A stretch of 64,000 nucleotides of DNA. Source: Thermotoga profunda AZM34c06. GTDB lineage: Bacteria; Thermotogota; Thermotogae; Thermotogales; DSM-5069. The notes under the pieces are model-generated. The model made no database searches, was not told the origin of the DNA, and worked only from the letters and a program-made list of their open reading frames with translations. The position numbers were made by a program, and so were the translations under genes. The stretch lies in assembly GCF_000828675.1 (NCBI RefSeq), contig NZ_AP014510.1, positions 763,413 through 827,412 on the forward strand, written 5' to 3'. Shown piece after piece: positions 31,333 through 38,791 of this stretch; position 1 is the first letter of the stretch; every line of letters starts with the position of its first letter.

Positions 31333-31998
31333 ATGGATGGTATTGTGGTTGATAGATTTGGAAAATGGGTGAAAATAAGGACCGAGAAGGGCGAGACAGT
31401 CGTTAAGATGAACAAAAAATTGCCCGAGATAGGTGAATTGGTAAGGATAACCGATCATCCATCCAATCTCAAGGTTTATGTCGCAGAAAAAGTCTTTGAA
31501 GCACCAGAGGTTTTGCCTCCCTTGCAACAACTCCAACCGCTTTTGCGAAACATAGATAAGCCCAGAGGGAATTTGGATATACCGTTTCTTGCGAAACTCG
31601 CTGAGCAAGTCGAAAGGCGTGTGGGACAACTCCAGAGTGATTTTTTTGATCAATTAGGTCTGTACTATAAAAAAGGTGAGATCAACGAGAATATGGAAAC
31701 TTTTGGTTTGTGGCTCATGACAGTTTCACATCCATATACATTTAAAAGTCTACCAGACCTTGAAAAGCCGATTCACATATTCATGGATAGAAATTCAAAA
31801 AAATTCAGAGTAGATTTCGTGAGAGATTCTAAAACGATGACCATCGATGGGGTCATCATCGCAGATCAGATTGCTGTAAATATGTCTGGTTTCAGAGCCA
31901 ATCAAGAACAGATCCAACATTTGAGAGATTCTTTGAACACATACTTCAAAAGTGTCTTGATAAACACAGGGGGGTTGAGAAATGGATTATACGCATAA
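31333..31998 (+). CDS. Uncharacterised protein paired with an FlhB-like gene, possibly FliK-C-like
   Basis: The 221-residue product has a short beta-rich N-terminus (GIVVDRFGKWVKIRTEKGETVVKM), a helical middle and a C-terminal part (KKFRVDFVRDSKTMTIDGVIIADQIAVNM, then NTYFKSVLINTGG) that looks like the FliK C-terminal hook-length domain. In Bacillus an FlhB-like gene (ylqH) also follows a protein of this kind (ylqG). The assignment is an inference from pattern and context. The ATG follows GGAGGATTTCG. Its stop overlaps the next gene by 17 bases. Confidence 0.55.
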   Translation: MDGIVVDRFGKWVKIRTEKGETVVKMNKKLPEIGELVRITDHPSNLKVYVAEKVFEAPEVLPPLQQLQPLLRNIDKPRGNLDIPFLAKLAEQVERRVGQLQSDFFDQLGLYYKKGEINENMETFGLWLMTVSHPYTFKSLPDLEKPIHIFMDRNSKKFRVDFVRDSKTMTIDGVIIADQIAVNMSGFRANQEQIQHLRDSLNTYFKSVLINTGGLRNGLYA

Positions 31999-32233
31999 GC
32001 TGGCAGTCGCACTTGGTTATGATCCAGAGAAATTTAACGCCCCTTTTGTGATAGCCAAGGGAAAGGGAGAAATCGCTGAAAAAATCATCAATGAGGCTGA
32101 GAAGTCCGGTGTTCCAATAGTTTCATCTCCAGCCCTTGTCAGGAAGTTGTACAAACTCCAACTACTTGAAGAAATACCCGACGATCTGTACGTTGCCGTT
32201 GCACAGATACTCGTTTTCATACAGAATTTATGA
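31982..32233 (+). CDS. FlhB C-terminal domain homologue (FlhX/YlqH-like)
   Basis: The 83-residue protein corresponds to the cytoplasmic C-terminal domain of the flagellar export switch protein FlhB: AVALGYDPEKFNAPFVIAKGKG, then AEKSGVPIVSSPALVRKL and EEIPDDLYVAVAQILVFI. The autocleavage motif NPTH of FlhB is replaced by the start region, so this is the stand-alone, post-cleavage-like form. Such proteins can partly replace the FlhB domain in export switching. No other flagellar gene is nearby. Its end overlaps the convergent sensor gene by six bases. Confidence 0.85.
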   Translation: MDYTHKLAVALGYDPEKFNAPFVIAKGKGEIAEKIINEAEKSGVPIVSSPALVRKLYKLQLLEEIPDDLYVAVAQILVFIQNL

Positions 32234-33070
32234 CTTGCGTTCCCTGATTTTTTCAAGAGTTTGCTTTAAAACCTCAAGTTCTTGCGCGGCTTTTTTCAAG
32301 ATTCTGTCCTTTTTTTGAATATTCTCATTGAGTTCATCGATGATTCTTGAAATCTTTTTATCCCTTATCTTTACTTTATCAGCTGAGCCTTCTGCAAGTT
32401 TTTCAAGTGACTTTCTGATCGAAACCAGTTTCGATCTATAATGATCCTGAAAAAGGACTAATAAAATCGTCAAACCAACGCAGACACATAAAACAAATGG
32501 TATGAATATCTTCCACAGGATATTTTCCATATAAATAAAGGTAGTCACAGAAAATCCATAAACAGGATTGACACTGCTAAAAGCGAGGACATCGTAACCT
32601 CTGTATTTTGTTTTGAACACTTTGTTGGTCTCTTGAATTGTCATAATACCATAGAGTCTCTCGCCAATATTCACAACTTCTGAGGCAGCAATGATTCTTC
32701 CCGCTGTGTCTGTCACAAAATACATTGTGGGTATAGATAGATCAGTCAGAGAAACTAAAGCACTCTGCACTCCTTGTTCTTTGCGTATGCAGACAACGAT
32801 CTTTTTCAAATTCTCATCGTAAAGAAAGAGTCCTCCGATCTTTTTCGCCAATTCAACATAATCAGCAGGCACTCGATTCGAGATATCGAAGGAAGCCTCA
32901 ATCTTTTTCAAGATTTGTGATTCTATTAATTTGTTGGCTACTTGTACAAGCAAAATGCTGTTTTTTTCAACAGCTTCGGTGAATTCATATTTGATCAATA
33001 ACATCGGCAGTAATAAACAGAAAGTCAGGATCAGGAAAATCAAGAGTATCCTCACGAATCTTCCAACCAT
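32228..33070 (-). CDS. Membrane sensor with two TM helices and HAMP-like coiled coil, no output domain
   Basis: The 280-residue protein has an N-terminal membrane helix (ILLIFLILTFCLLLPMLL), an extracytoplasmic region of about 150 residues with a dCache-like look (YFVTDTAGRIIAASEV), a second membrane helix (IFIPFVLCVCVGLTILLVLF near residue 187), and then a HAMP-like linker and a coiled coil (residues 205-280). No histidine kinase, MA, GGDEF or HD domain follows. It may signal to a partner through the coiled coil. It overlaps the acetyltransferase gene by 19 bases, as the last gene behind mutL and rimI. Confidence 0.7.
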   Translation of the reverse strand: MVGRFVRILLIFLILTFCLLLPMLLIKYEFTEAVEKNSILLVQVANKLIESQILKKIEASFDISNRVPADYVELAKKIGGLFLYDENLKKIVVCIRKEQGVQSALVSLTDLSIPTMYFVTDTAGRIIAASEVVNIGERLYGIMTIQETNKVFKTKYRGYDVLAFSSVNPVYGFSVTTFIYMENILWKIFIPFVLCVCVGLTILLVLFQDHYRSKLVSIRKSLEKLAEGSADKVKIRDKKISRIIDELNENIQKKDRILKKAAQELEVLKQTLEKIRERKS

Positions 33071-33564
33071 TTTCCCATTACCACCAGATCTACATATTCA
33101 TTGTCAATGAAAACCGCTTTTTTCTTGACACCTTCTACTTCAAAACCAAATTTCTTGTAAAGTGCCATAGCTCTGTTGTTGTTCGACATCACTTCTAATT
33201 GGATCTTCTTGAATCCTTTTTGTTTTGCGATCTTCAGGCACTCTTCCATAAGACTACTTCCGATACCTTTACCCCAAAACTGCTTTCGCACGCTTATACC
33301 CAACTCCCCTTTGTGCATAATCCTCCTTCTACTTGAACCAGAGAGAGTTATCATCCCAATTATTTGATTATTGTACTCAGCTACCAAAAAAATCCTTCGT
33401 GAGTCACCCAGATAAAGAGCGATCATCCTTCTTTGGTCAATTATATCTTCAACTTCATCTGGGCATGTTAAAAGAAATTTCGATTCACTGGAGACTTCCC
33501 TTTTGAAAGATACCAATTGAGCCGCATCGGATAAACGTACTTGTCTAATCAAAACGCCTTCCAC
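33052..33564 (-). CDS. GNAT acetyltransferase, RimI/RimL-like
   Basis: The GNAT fold is recognised from the acetyl-CoA loop VRKQFWGKGIGSSLMEECLKIA near residue 95 and the closing LEVMSNNNRAMALYKKFGFEVEG near residue 124. The length is 170 residues. The LYKKFGF and EGxxKKAV details are common in enzymes that acetylate protein N-termini, aminoglycosides or polyamines; the substrate cannot be deduced here. It sits four bases behind mutL on the minus strand. Confidence 0.85.
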   Translation of the reverse strand: MEGVLIRQVRLSDAAQLVSFKREVSSESKFLLTCPDEVEDIIDQRRMIALYLGDSRRIFLVAEYNNQIIGMITLSGSSRRRIMHKGELGISVRKQFWGKGIGSSLMEECLKIAKQKGFKKIQLEVMSNNNRAMALYKKFGFEVEGVKKKAVFIDNEYVDLVVMGKWLEDS

Positions 33565-33568
33565 ATCA

Positions 33569-35248
33569 TCAAATCCTTTCGAAGAATTTATCGAGTTCTC
33601 TGAATTCTATGGAATAAATTATTGGACGACCGTGCGGACAGGCAGTGATCTTTTTATCAAAGATTTGTTGAACAAGGAAGATGGCTTGTTCATTATCAAG
33701 CCTATCTTTGGTTCTCAATGCATTTTTACATGCCATGTCAGCTATAATCTTTCGCATGACTTCCTCAAAGCTCTGAAGATCTATTAATTTCATCTCATCA
33801 ATACTTTGTATCAGAAACTCTTTGAGATCTCCTTGATTCAACCATTTCGGAATTCTATTGACAATTATCTTCCCAGCTTGAATTTGATAATCAAACCCTA
33901 TTTTCTTCAAAAGATCTGTTCTCTCGAGAACATCAAGTTCACTCTTTCTAAGTGGTATTTCAATATTCATGAGTAAATCTATTGTTGGCATGCGATCAAT
34001 ACAAGACATTATTTCATCGTATATGAGCCTCTCATGTGCCGCGTGAAAATCAACAACGAGCAAAGCCTCTGTTGTCTCAACGATTATGTACCTTCCTCTC
34101 ACAATACCAATTATGTTAAAATTCAAGGGTTCAAGGAAATAACCAGTGCGCGCTGTACTGTGTTCGGAAATTTGTACATCTGTACTGTTTCTGTAAGTAT
34201 CAACAGGCTCAGATAGTTTATGGTCCGTTGCTTTAGAAGAAGGAATGACCACTGGAATTTTACGCACGACAACTTTTTCAAAGAGTCCTTTCACTGAATC
34301 TCGGATGAATTTGAAGACCTTCTCTTCGTCGGAAAATTTCACTTCCAATTTCTGAGGGTGTATATTCACATCGACATCTTTTGGGGGAACATCCAAATTC
34401 AGAACAACCAGTGGATGTTCCTTTTGGTTTAGAAAATCGCTGTATGCCGAATAAATAGCGCTTTGTACAATAGAACTGACCACATACCTACCGTTCACGT
34501 AGGTGAATAAAGATCTTTTATTTCTAAAAAAAGGTGGTTTGGTTACACAGCCGGATAATCTCATTCCATGTTGTTCTACGTCTAAAGAGATCAGAGAATC
34601 CCGTGGCACATCTTTGAAAAGAACCTTGACGCGTTCAATCAAGGTTGATGGCACAAAATTATACACGATTTGTTGATCTCTCAACAGAATGAAGGCTATA
34701 TGTGGATGTGAAAGACAGAATCTTTCAAATGTTTCCGTTGCCATTCTACCTTCGACGGCAGATGACTTTAGAAATTTCCTCCTCGCAGGCACATTGAAGA
34801 ACAGATCCTTTACAACGACAACCGTACCCTTTTGACAGGCATTGGGTTTTTCATATATCAAATTTCCTGCCACGATTTCGACTTCATGACCCACCTGCGA
34901 TCGGTCGGTTCTCGAAGTTATCTTGGTCTTGCTCACCTGACAGATAGAATAAAGGGCTTCACCACGAAAGCCAAAAGACCTGAGTAGATAGATGTCTTCG
35001 AAATTCGAAATCTTGCTTGTTGCATGAGGCTCAAAGCAAGACAGTAAATCATCTCTGTCCATTCCTTCACCGTTGTCTTGGACTTTTATTTCATCTTTTC
35101 CACCATTCAATAACTCAACGACAATTCTCGTTGCTCCAGCGTCTATTGAGTTTTCGACCAATTCTTTAACTACGGAATGCGTACCGGTAACAACCTCTCC
35201 GGCAGCAATTCTCGAAACAACAGAAGGATCGAGTTTCTTAATCTTCAC
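33569..35248 (-). CDS. mutL: DNA mismatch repair protein MutL
   Basis: MutL links mismatch recognition by MutS to strand incision. The GHKL ATPase domain shows RIAAGEVV, VENSIDAGAT, DNGEGM and SFGFRGEAL. The C-terminal domain retains the endonuclease motif as DFHAAHERLIYDE near residue 400 (usual DQHA has F for Q), and ACKNALR and CPHGRP near the end. It is therefore of the nicking type found in bacteria without MutH. The GTG at 35248 (559 residues) follows GAGGTG; a GTG five codons upstream has no proper SD. No mutS lies in the window. Confidence 0.93.
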   Translation of the reverse strand: MKIKKLDPSVVSRIAAGEVVTGTHSVVKELVENSIDAGATRIVVELLNGGKDEIKVQDNGEGMDRDDLLSCFEPHATSKISNFEDIYLLRSFGFRGEALYSICQVSKTKITSRTDRSQVGHEVEIVAGNLIYEKPNACQKGTVVVVKDLFFNVPARRKFLKSSAVEGRMATETFERFCLSHPHIAFILLRDQQIVYNFVPSTLIERVKVLFKDVPRDSLISLDVEQHGMRLSGCVTKPPFFRNKRSLFTYVNGRYVVSSIVQSAIYSAYSDFLNQKEHPLVVLNLDVPPKDVDVNIHPQKLEVKFSDEEKVFKFIRDSVKGLFEKVVVRKIPVVIPSSKATDHKLSEPVDTYRNSTDVQISEHSTARTGYFLEPLNFNIIGIVRGRYIIVETTEALLVVDFHAAHERLIYDEIMSCIDRMPTIDLLMNIEIPLRKSELDVLERTDLLKKIGFDYQIQAGKIIVNRIPKWLNQGDLKEFLIQSIDEMKLIDLQSFEEVMRKIIADMACKNALRTKDRLDNEQAIFLVQQIFDKKITACPHGRPIIYSIEFRELDKFFERI

Positions 35249-35318
35249 GTAACCACACCTCACTTAATAATGATAACTCATCGCAGTATAAAAACAATAT
35301 AAGAAAGAGGTGATCGAT

Positions 35319-36497
35319 TTGAATCGTAAATCAAATTCGGCGATCAAATTCATCATTTTGATGGGTTTTGTGAGCCTTTTTTCTGATATTGTCTATGAAG
35401 GAGCTAGGAGTATATCAGGACCATACCTCGGTCTTCTCGGTGCAAGTGCTACCGCCATTTCTTTAACTGCTGGACTTGGTGAATTCATAGGTTATGCCTT
35501 CAGACTCGTGAGCGGTTATTTTGCAGATAAAACAAAACGTTATTGGCTATTGACTTTTCTTGGTTATTTAATGAATCTATTAGCGATTCCTACCTTGGCA
35601 CTCGTTGGGAAATGGCAGTTAGCCGTTTTACTTTTAATAGCTGAAAGATTCGGTAAAGCTATCAGAAAGCCCGCAAGGGATACAATGATGTCCTTTGCAG
35701 TGAAACAAGTCGGGGCTGGTTGGGGATTTGGATTGGAAGAAGCTTTGGATCAAATTGGTGCCGTAACGGGTCCGGTGATTTTGTCTGTCGCTCTGGCTCT
35801 GAAGAGTGGTGGAGAAATTCTGAGATACAAATTTGCCTTCTCGCTGTTGCTCGTGCCTGCATTGATTTCTTTATTGTTGCTGACAATTGGCCGAGTATTG
35901 TTTCCGACACCGAGTGATTTTGAAAAAAACACCCCTGTGAAGTCAACTCATGTGGTGAATAAAAGTTTTCGTTGGTATCTTATAGCGATCTCATTCATTG
36001 CCGCGGGTTTTGCTGATTTTCCATTGATAGCCTATCATTTCAGCAAGATCAACTTGATGAGCTCCTCTTTGATCCCATTATTTTATTCGATCGCAATGGG
36101 AATCGATGCCGTTGCAGCGGTCGTATTCGGTAGACTCTTTGATAAACGTGGTTTGATAGTTCTAATAATCTCTTCGTCACTCGGTGCATTTTTTGCACCA
36201 CTCATCTTCCTGACAAAAAATTTGTTTGCGATAGTTCTTGGAGTGTGTTTGTGGGGCATTGGAATAGGCGCTCAAGAATCTATCTTGAAGGCAGTTGTAG
36301 CAAATCTGATACCTGTTGAAAAACGTGGTACAGCCTATGGGATCTTCAACACGGTTTTTGGTTTTGCCTGGTTCCTTGGTAGTTTGTTGATGGGTGTTTT
36401 GTATGACATATCGTTAGTTTTACTCGTGATCTTCTCGGTTTTGATGGAACTACTTTCAATCGTGATGATTATTTTCATGAACAGATCAAGTCAGTGA
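35319..36497 (+). CDS. MFS transporter
   Basis: The 392-residue protein has about 11-12 membrane helices. The loop between helices 2 and 3 contains SGYFADKTKRYW, the MFS motif A variant, and GRLFDKRGLI is the matching loop in the second half. The segment SLFSDIVYEGARSISGPYLG is typical of a group of putative drug or sugar-phosphate exporters. The substrate is unknown. TTG at 35319 is preferred over GTG at 35310 because GAGGTG then lies at six bases. It is divergent from mutL and overlaps the convergent wecG/tagA-like gene by seven bases. Confidence 0.85.
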   Translation: MNRKSNSAIKFIILMGFVSLFSDIVYEGARSISGPYLGLLGASATAISLTAGLGEFIGYAFRLVSGYFADKTKRYWLLTFLGYLMNLLAIPTLALVGKWQLAVLLLIAERFGKAIRKPARDTMMSFAVKQVGAGWGFGLEEALDQIGAVTGPVILSVALALKSGGEILRYKFAFSLLLVPALISLLLLTIGRVLFPTPSDFEKNTPVKSTHVVNKSFRWYLIAISFIAAGFADFPLIAYHFSKINLMSSSLIPLFYSIAMGIDAVAAVVFGRLFDKRGLIVLIISSSLGAFFAPLIFLTKNLFAIVLGVCLWGIGIGAQESILKAVVANLIPVEKRGTAYGIFNTVFGFAWFLGSLLMGVLYDISLVLLVIFSVLMELLSIVMIIFMNRSSQ

Positions 36498-37201
36498 TTG
36501 GAAAGAACGATTTTTATGAACTTGAGTACGTCCTTTGGCACATTCTTTTTATCGAGCGGTGATTGAAGAAATCTGTAAAGCCATTCGAGGTGGAGTTTTT
36601 GAATAAACCTTGGAGCCCTTTTCTTAAAACCGGATATTACATCGAATGAACCACCAACACCCATCGCATAAACAGCATTTATCTTTGAAAAATTCTCACT
36701 GATCCACAGTTCCTGTTTTGGCACTCCCATACCAACGAAAATCAGGTTGGCACCGCTTGAATTAATAACCTTCAACGGCTCGTTATCTACAAAGTAACCG
36801 TGATGATACCCGCAGATGATGTTGTTGAATCGTTTATTGAGATTCTCCGCCGCCTTAGCAACGACCTCTGGTCTTGCGCCGAGTAAAAACACTTTCCATT
36901 TTCGCTGTTCGGCGATTTTGCACAATTCAATCATCGTGTCTATGCCAGTTATCCTTTGAGAGTTCTTCTTGTGAATTTTCTTGATAGCCCAAACAACCCC
37001 TATCCCATCTGGAAAGATCAAGTCTGCTTTTTGAACTGCTTTTCTATAAAGATCATCCTCGAAGGCTTTAACCATGATTGAAGCATTTGCTGTGACAACA
37101 AAAGTTTTTGTTCCATCTGAGATTCGCTGGATTAATAAATCAAGAAGCTCTTGTTTTTCTGCTATTGTGACAGGCAGGTCAAAAAGCCAAACTACTTCCA
37201 A
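36491..37201 (-). CDS. WecG/TagA/CpsF family glycosyltransferase (GT26)
   Basis: The family adds an N-acetylmannosamine-type sugar to a lipid-linked GlcNAc in enterobacterial common antigen or teichoic acid synthesis. The 236 residues show VTANASIMVKAF, the active-site FPDGIGVVWA near residue 67, VFLLGARPEVVAKAAENL, FVGMGVPKQELWI near residue 150 and GVGGSFDVISG. It acts at the inner face of the membrane. It lies 5 kb before the polysaccharide locus, separated by tRNA-Leu and the accessory island, yet could serve the same polymer. Other Thermotogae may carry it in the core genome. Confidence 0.9.
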   Translation of the reverse strand: MEVVWLFDLPVTIAEKQELLDLLIQRISDGTKTFVVTANASIMVKAFEDDLYRKAVQKADLIFPDGIGVVWAIKKIHKKNSQRITGIDTMIELCKIAEQRKWKVFLLGARPEVVAKAAENLNKRFNNIICGYHHGYFVDNEPLKVINSSGANLIFVGMGVPKQELWISENFSKINAVYAMGVGGSFDVISGFKKRAPRFIQKLHLEWLYRFLQSPLDKKNVPKDVLKFIKIVLSNH

Positions 37202-37226
37202 CTAAAAACCTCCATTACAAAATATT

Positions 37227-37246
37227 AAGGCCGGCTTTGCGGCCTT
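37227..37246 (-). terminator. Candidate intrinsic terminator behind tRNA-Leu
   Basis: A perfect 7-bp stem AAGGCCG/CGGCCTT with a 6-base loop directly follows the tRNA 3' end on the minus strand and is followed by AATATTTTG. The T-tract is weak, so termination may be partial. Confidence 0.5.
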
Positions 37247-37247
37247 C

Positions 37248-37333
37248 TGGTGCCGAGGGCGGGACTTGAACCCGCACGGGAGTAACCCACATGATCCTGA
37301 GTCATGCGCGTCTGCCATTTCCGCCACCTCGGC
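37248..37333 (-). tRNA. tRNA-Leu (anticodon CAG)
   Basis: A class II tRNA of 86 nt with encoded CCA. The acceptor stem is GCCGAGG/CCTCGGC with discriminator A73. The anticodon arm is CATGA-CTCAGGA-TCATG with CAG, reading CTG. The variable arm (GGGTTACTCCC) and the T arm (GCGGG-TTCAAGT-CCCGC) are normal. The accessory island starts right upstream of its 5' end. Confidence 0.96.
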
Positions 37334-37348
37334 AACTTTTCGTCCTTT

Positions 37349-37377
37349 ATGATACCACAAGGCTGGGTTTTAATCAA
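37349..37377 (-). promoter_or_regulatory. Promoter of tRNA-Leu
   Basis: On the minus strand TTGATT (37372-37377) and TATCAT (37349-37354) have a 17-base spacer and lie 15 bases ahead of the tRNA 5' end. Confidence 0.65.
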
Positions 37378-37395
37378 GAATCGTCCATTGAATGA

Positions 37396-37468
37396 TCCGA
37401 AAAATATCCATGACATAATAAAATGGGATGAAACTGCGAAAAAGCTACCAATAGGGATAAACGATTAC
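37396..37468 (+). pseudogene. Truncated leader and first codons of an AAA-ATPase/PD-(D/E)XK gene
   Basis: This stretch aligns base for base with the leader and first codons of the full gene at 38792 (compare 38750-38824). Reading on gives KKLPIGINDY and then a stop inside the following repeat. The start codon has changed from GTG to GCG. Homology breaks exactly where the 36-bp repeat begins. Confidence 0.8.
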
Positions 37469-37504
37469 TGTCACAGTTTGTAGACAACTATCACATAAGT
37501 CACA
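37469..37504 (+). repeat. 36-bp repeat, left copy, made of TGTCACA-type units
   Basis: It matches 38713-38748 at 33 of 36 positions. Inside, units of 9-10 bases recur: TGTCACAGT, TGTAGACAAC, TATCACAT and AGTCACAAT. The spacing of about one DNA turn suggests an iteron-like binding site for a protein. A TATAAT lies 11 bases downstream (37516), before the ATPase gene. Confidence 0.85.
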
Positions 37505-37537
37505 ATCTACAATGTTATAATTATACCTGGTGGTCAA

Positions 37538-38701
37538 ATGAAAAAAGATGATATAAAAAATATTCTGAAAGCACTTTTTGATGAACCCCTCTCCTCTAAG
37601 GATCTACTTGTTGACAGAGAAAAAGAAATAGATTCCCTCAATATGGTGTGTTCATTCCAACCGGCGGGAATTTATGGTGTGTGCGGCGAAACGGGTGTCG
37701 GAAAAACAACTGTGTTGAATTTCATTAAGCCCGATGAAGGAGAAAGGATTTATCTGAAGCTCACAGAAAAGCAGAGCAAAGAGATAATAATTGCCGATAT
37801 GCTTTACAAACTCGCTGCGGAAGTGAAGAAAAGCAAAGCCACAGAGCTTTTGAAAATTGCAAAGCAAGCGATTGATTTCGTTGTCGAAGAAAGAAGTGAA
37901 ACCAGTTCTCTTGGAGCAGCTGGAGGGGTTTTTGTAACAGGGAATCTTTCTAAGAGTACGACTCGCACAAAGAAATTCAATATTTATCAAGCTTATGAAT
38001 TGTTTGATAAACTCCTTGAGGCTCTATTGAGAAAATACAATAAAGTTGTTCTGCTCATAGATGAACTCGATAAAGAAAAGAAAGAAGAAGTGCTTGTAAT
38101 TCTCGATTCGCTCAAAGCTGTTTTTGGTAAAAACGGATTAGTGGTAATACTTTCTTTGCCATTTGCAATATACAGGGAATATGTGAGAGACAGATTGAGA
38201 TGGAACGAATCTGGAAATTTAGAGAATATATTGAAAGATACATTTTTTATAGAGCCACTTGATGATGAACAAATACAGCAAATGATCTCAAAAAGGTTGA
38301 TAGCTTATCCAGACTATTTCGACGGCGATGCCCTTTATGAAATAGCGAGATACAGTGATGGGAACCCGAGAGATGCCCTTTGGATTTCTCAACAGATCGT
38401 TCAGAGTAATCTCGATAACGAAAGAATAACAGGACAAATAGCAAGAGAAACTATTAAAAAGATAGTCAAAAGATATTTTGGAAGTTCCTGGGAATTAACA
38501 GACCTTCAGAAAAAAGTGCTTCGTATTGTGGCAGATCATCAGGGGAGCAGGAATAACATAGTAAAAGAGCTTGAGAAAAGAAATGTAAAAAGGCAAACTG
38601 CCTATACTTATATAAACCGTCTAAAGGAAGACGGATTGATAATTGAAAGAGATGAAAAATTAATGGTTTCTGGAAAGATCTTCTATTTGATCTCATCCTG
38701 A
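37538..38701 (+). CDS. Orc1/Cdc6-like AAA+ ATPase with winged-helix C-terminus
   Basis: The 387-residue protein has Walker A GETGVGKTT near residue 52 and Walker B VVLLIDELDK near residue 170. The lid domain contains EPLDDEQIQQMISKRL and GNPRDALWISQQIV near residue 285, which resembles the sensor 2 region of Orc1/Cdc6 and related initiator or STAND ATPases. The last 80 residues (ELTDLQKKVLRIVADH to LKEDGLII) form a winged helix for DNA binding. The flanking iteron-like repeats are obvious candidate targets. It could be a replication, recombination or defence ATPase; there is no partner gene that decides. The ATG follows GGTGG. Confidence 0.75.
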   Translation: MKKDDIKNILKALFDEPLSSKDLLVDREKEIDSLNMVCSFQPAGIYGVCGETGVGKTTVLNFIKPDEGERIYLKLTEKQSKEIIIADMLYKLAAEVKKSKATELLKIAKQAIDFVVEERSETSSLGAAGGVFVTGNLSKSTTRTKKFNIYQAYELFDKLLEALLRKYNKVVLLIDELDKEKKEEVLVILDSLKAVFGKNGLVVILSLPFAIYREYVRDRLRWNESGNLENILKDTFFIEPLDDEQIQQMISKRLIAYPDYFDGDALYEIARYSDGNPRDALWISQQIVQSNLDNERITGQIARETIKKIVKRYFGSSWELTDLQKKVLRIVADHQGSRNNIVKELEKRNVKRQTAYTYINRLKEDGLIIERDEKLMVSGKIFYLISS

Positions 38702-38703
38702 TC

Positions 38704-38748
38704 TGTCACAACTGTCACAGTTTGTAGACAGCTGTCACACAAGTCACA
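38704..38748 (+). repeat. 36-bp repeat, right copy, with one extra TGTCACA unit
   Basis: The copy proper is 38713-38748; an additional TGTCACA unit stands at 38704-38710. It lies between the ATPase stop and the leader of the first nuclease gene. Together with the left copy it brackets the ATPase gene. Confidence 0.85.
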
Positions 38749-38791
38749 TCTCTGAAAAAGTGCCCATGGCATAATAAAATGGGGTGAAACT

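Noticed and set aside
37469-38748. CRISPR array from the TGTCACA repeats
   Set aside because: There are only two 36-bp copies 1.2 kb apart, the inner units are contiguous without spacers, and no cas gene is near.
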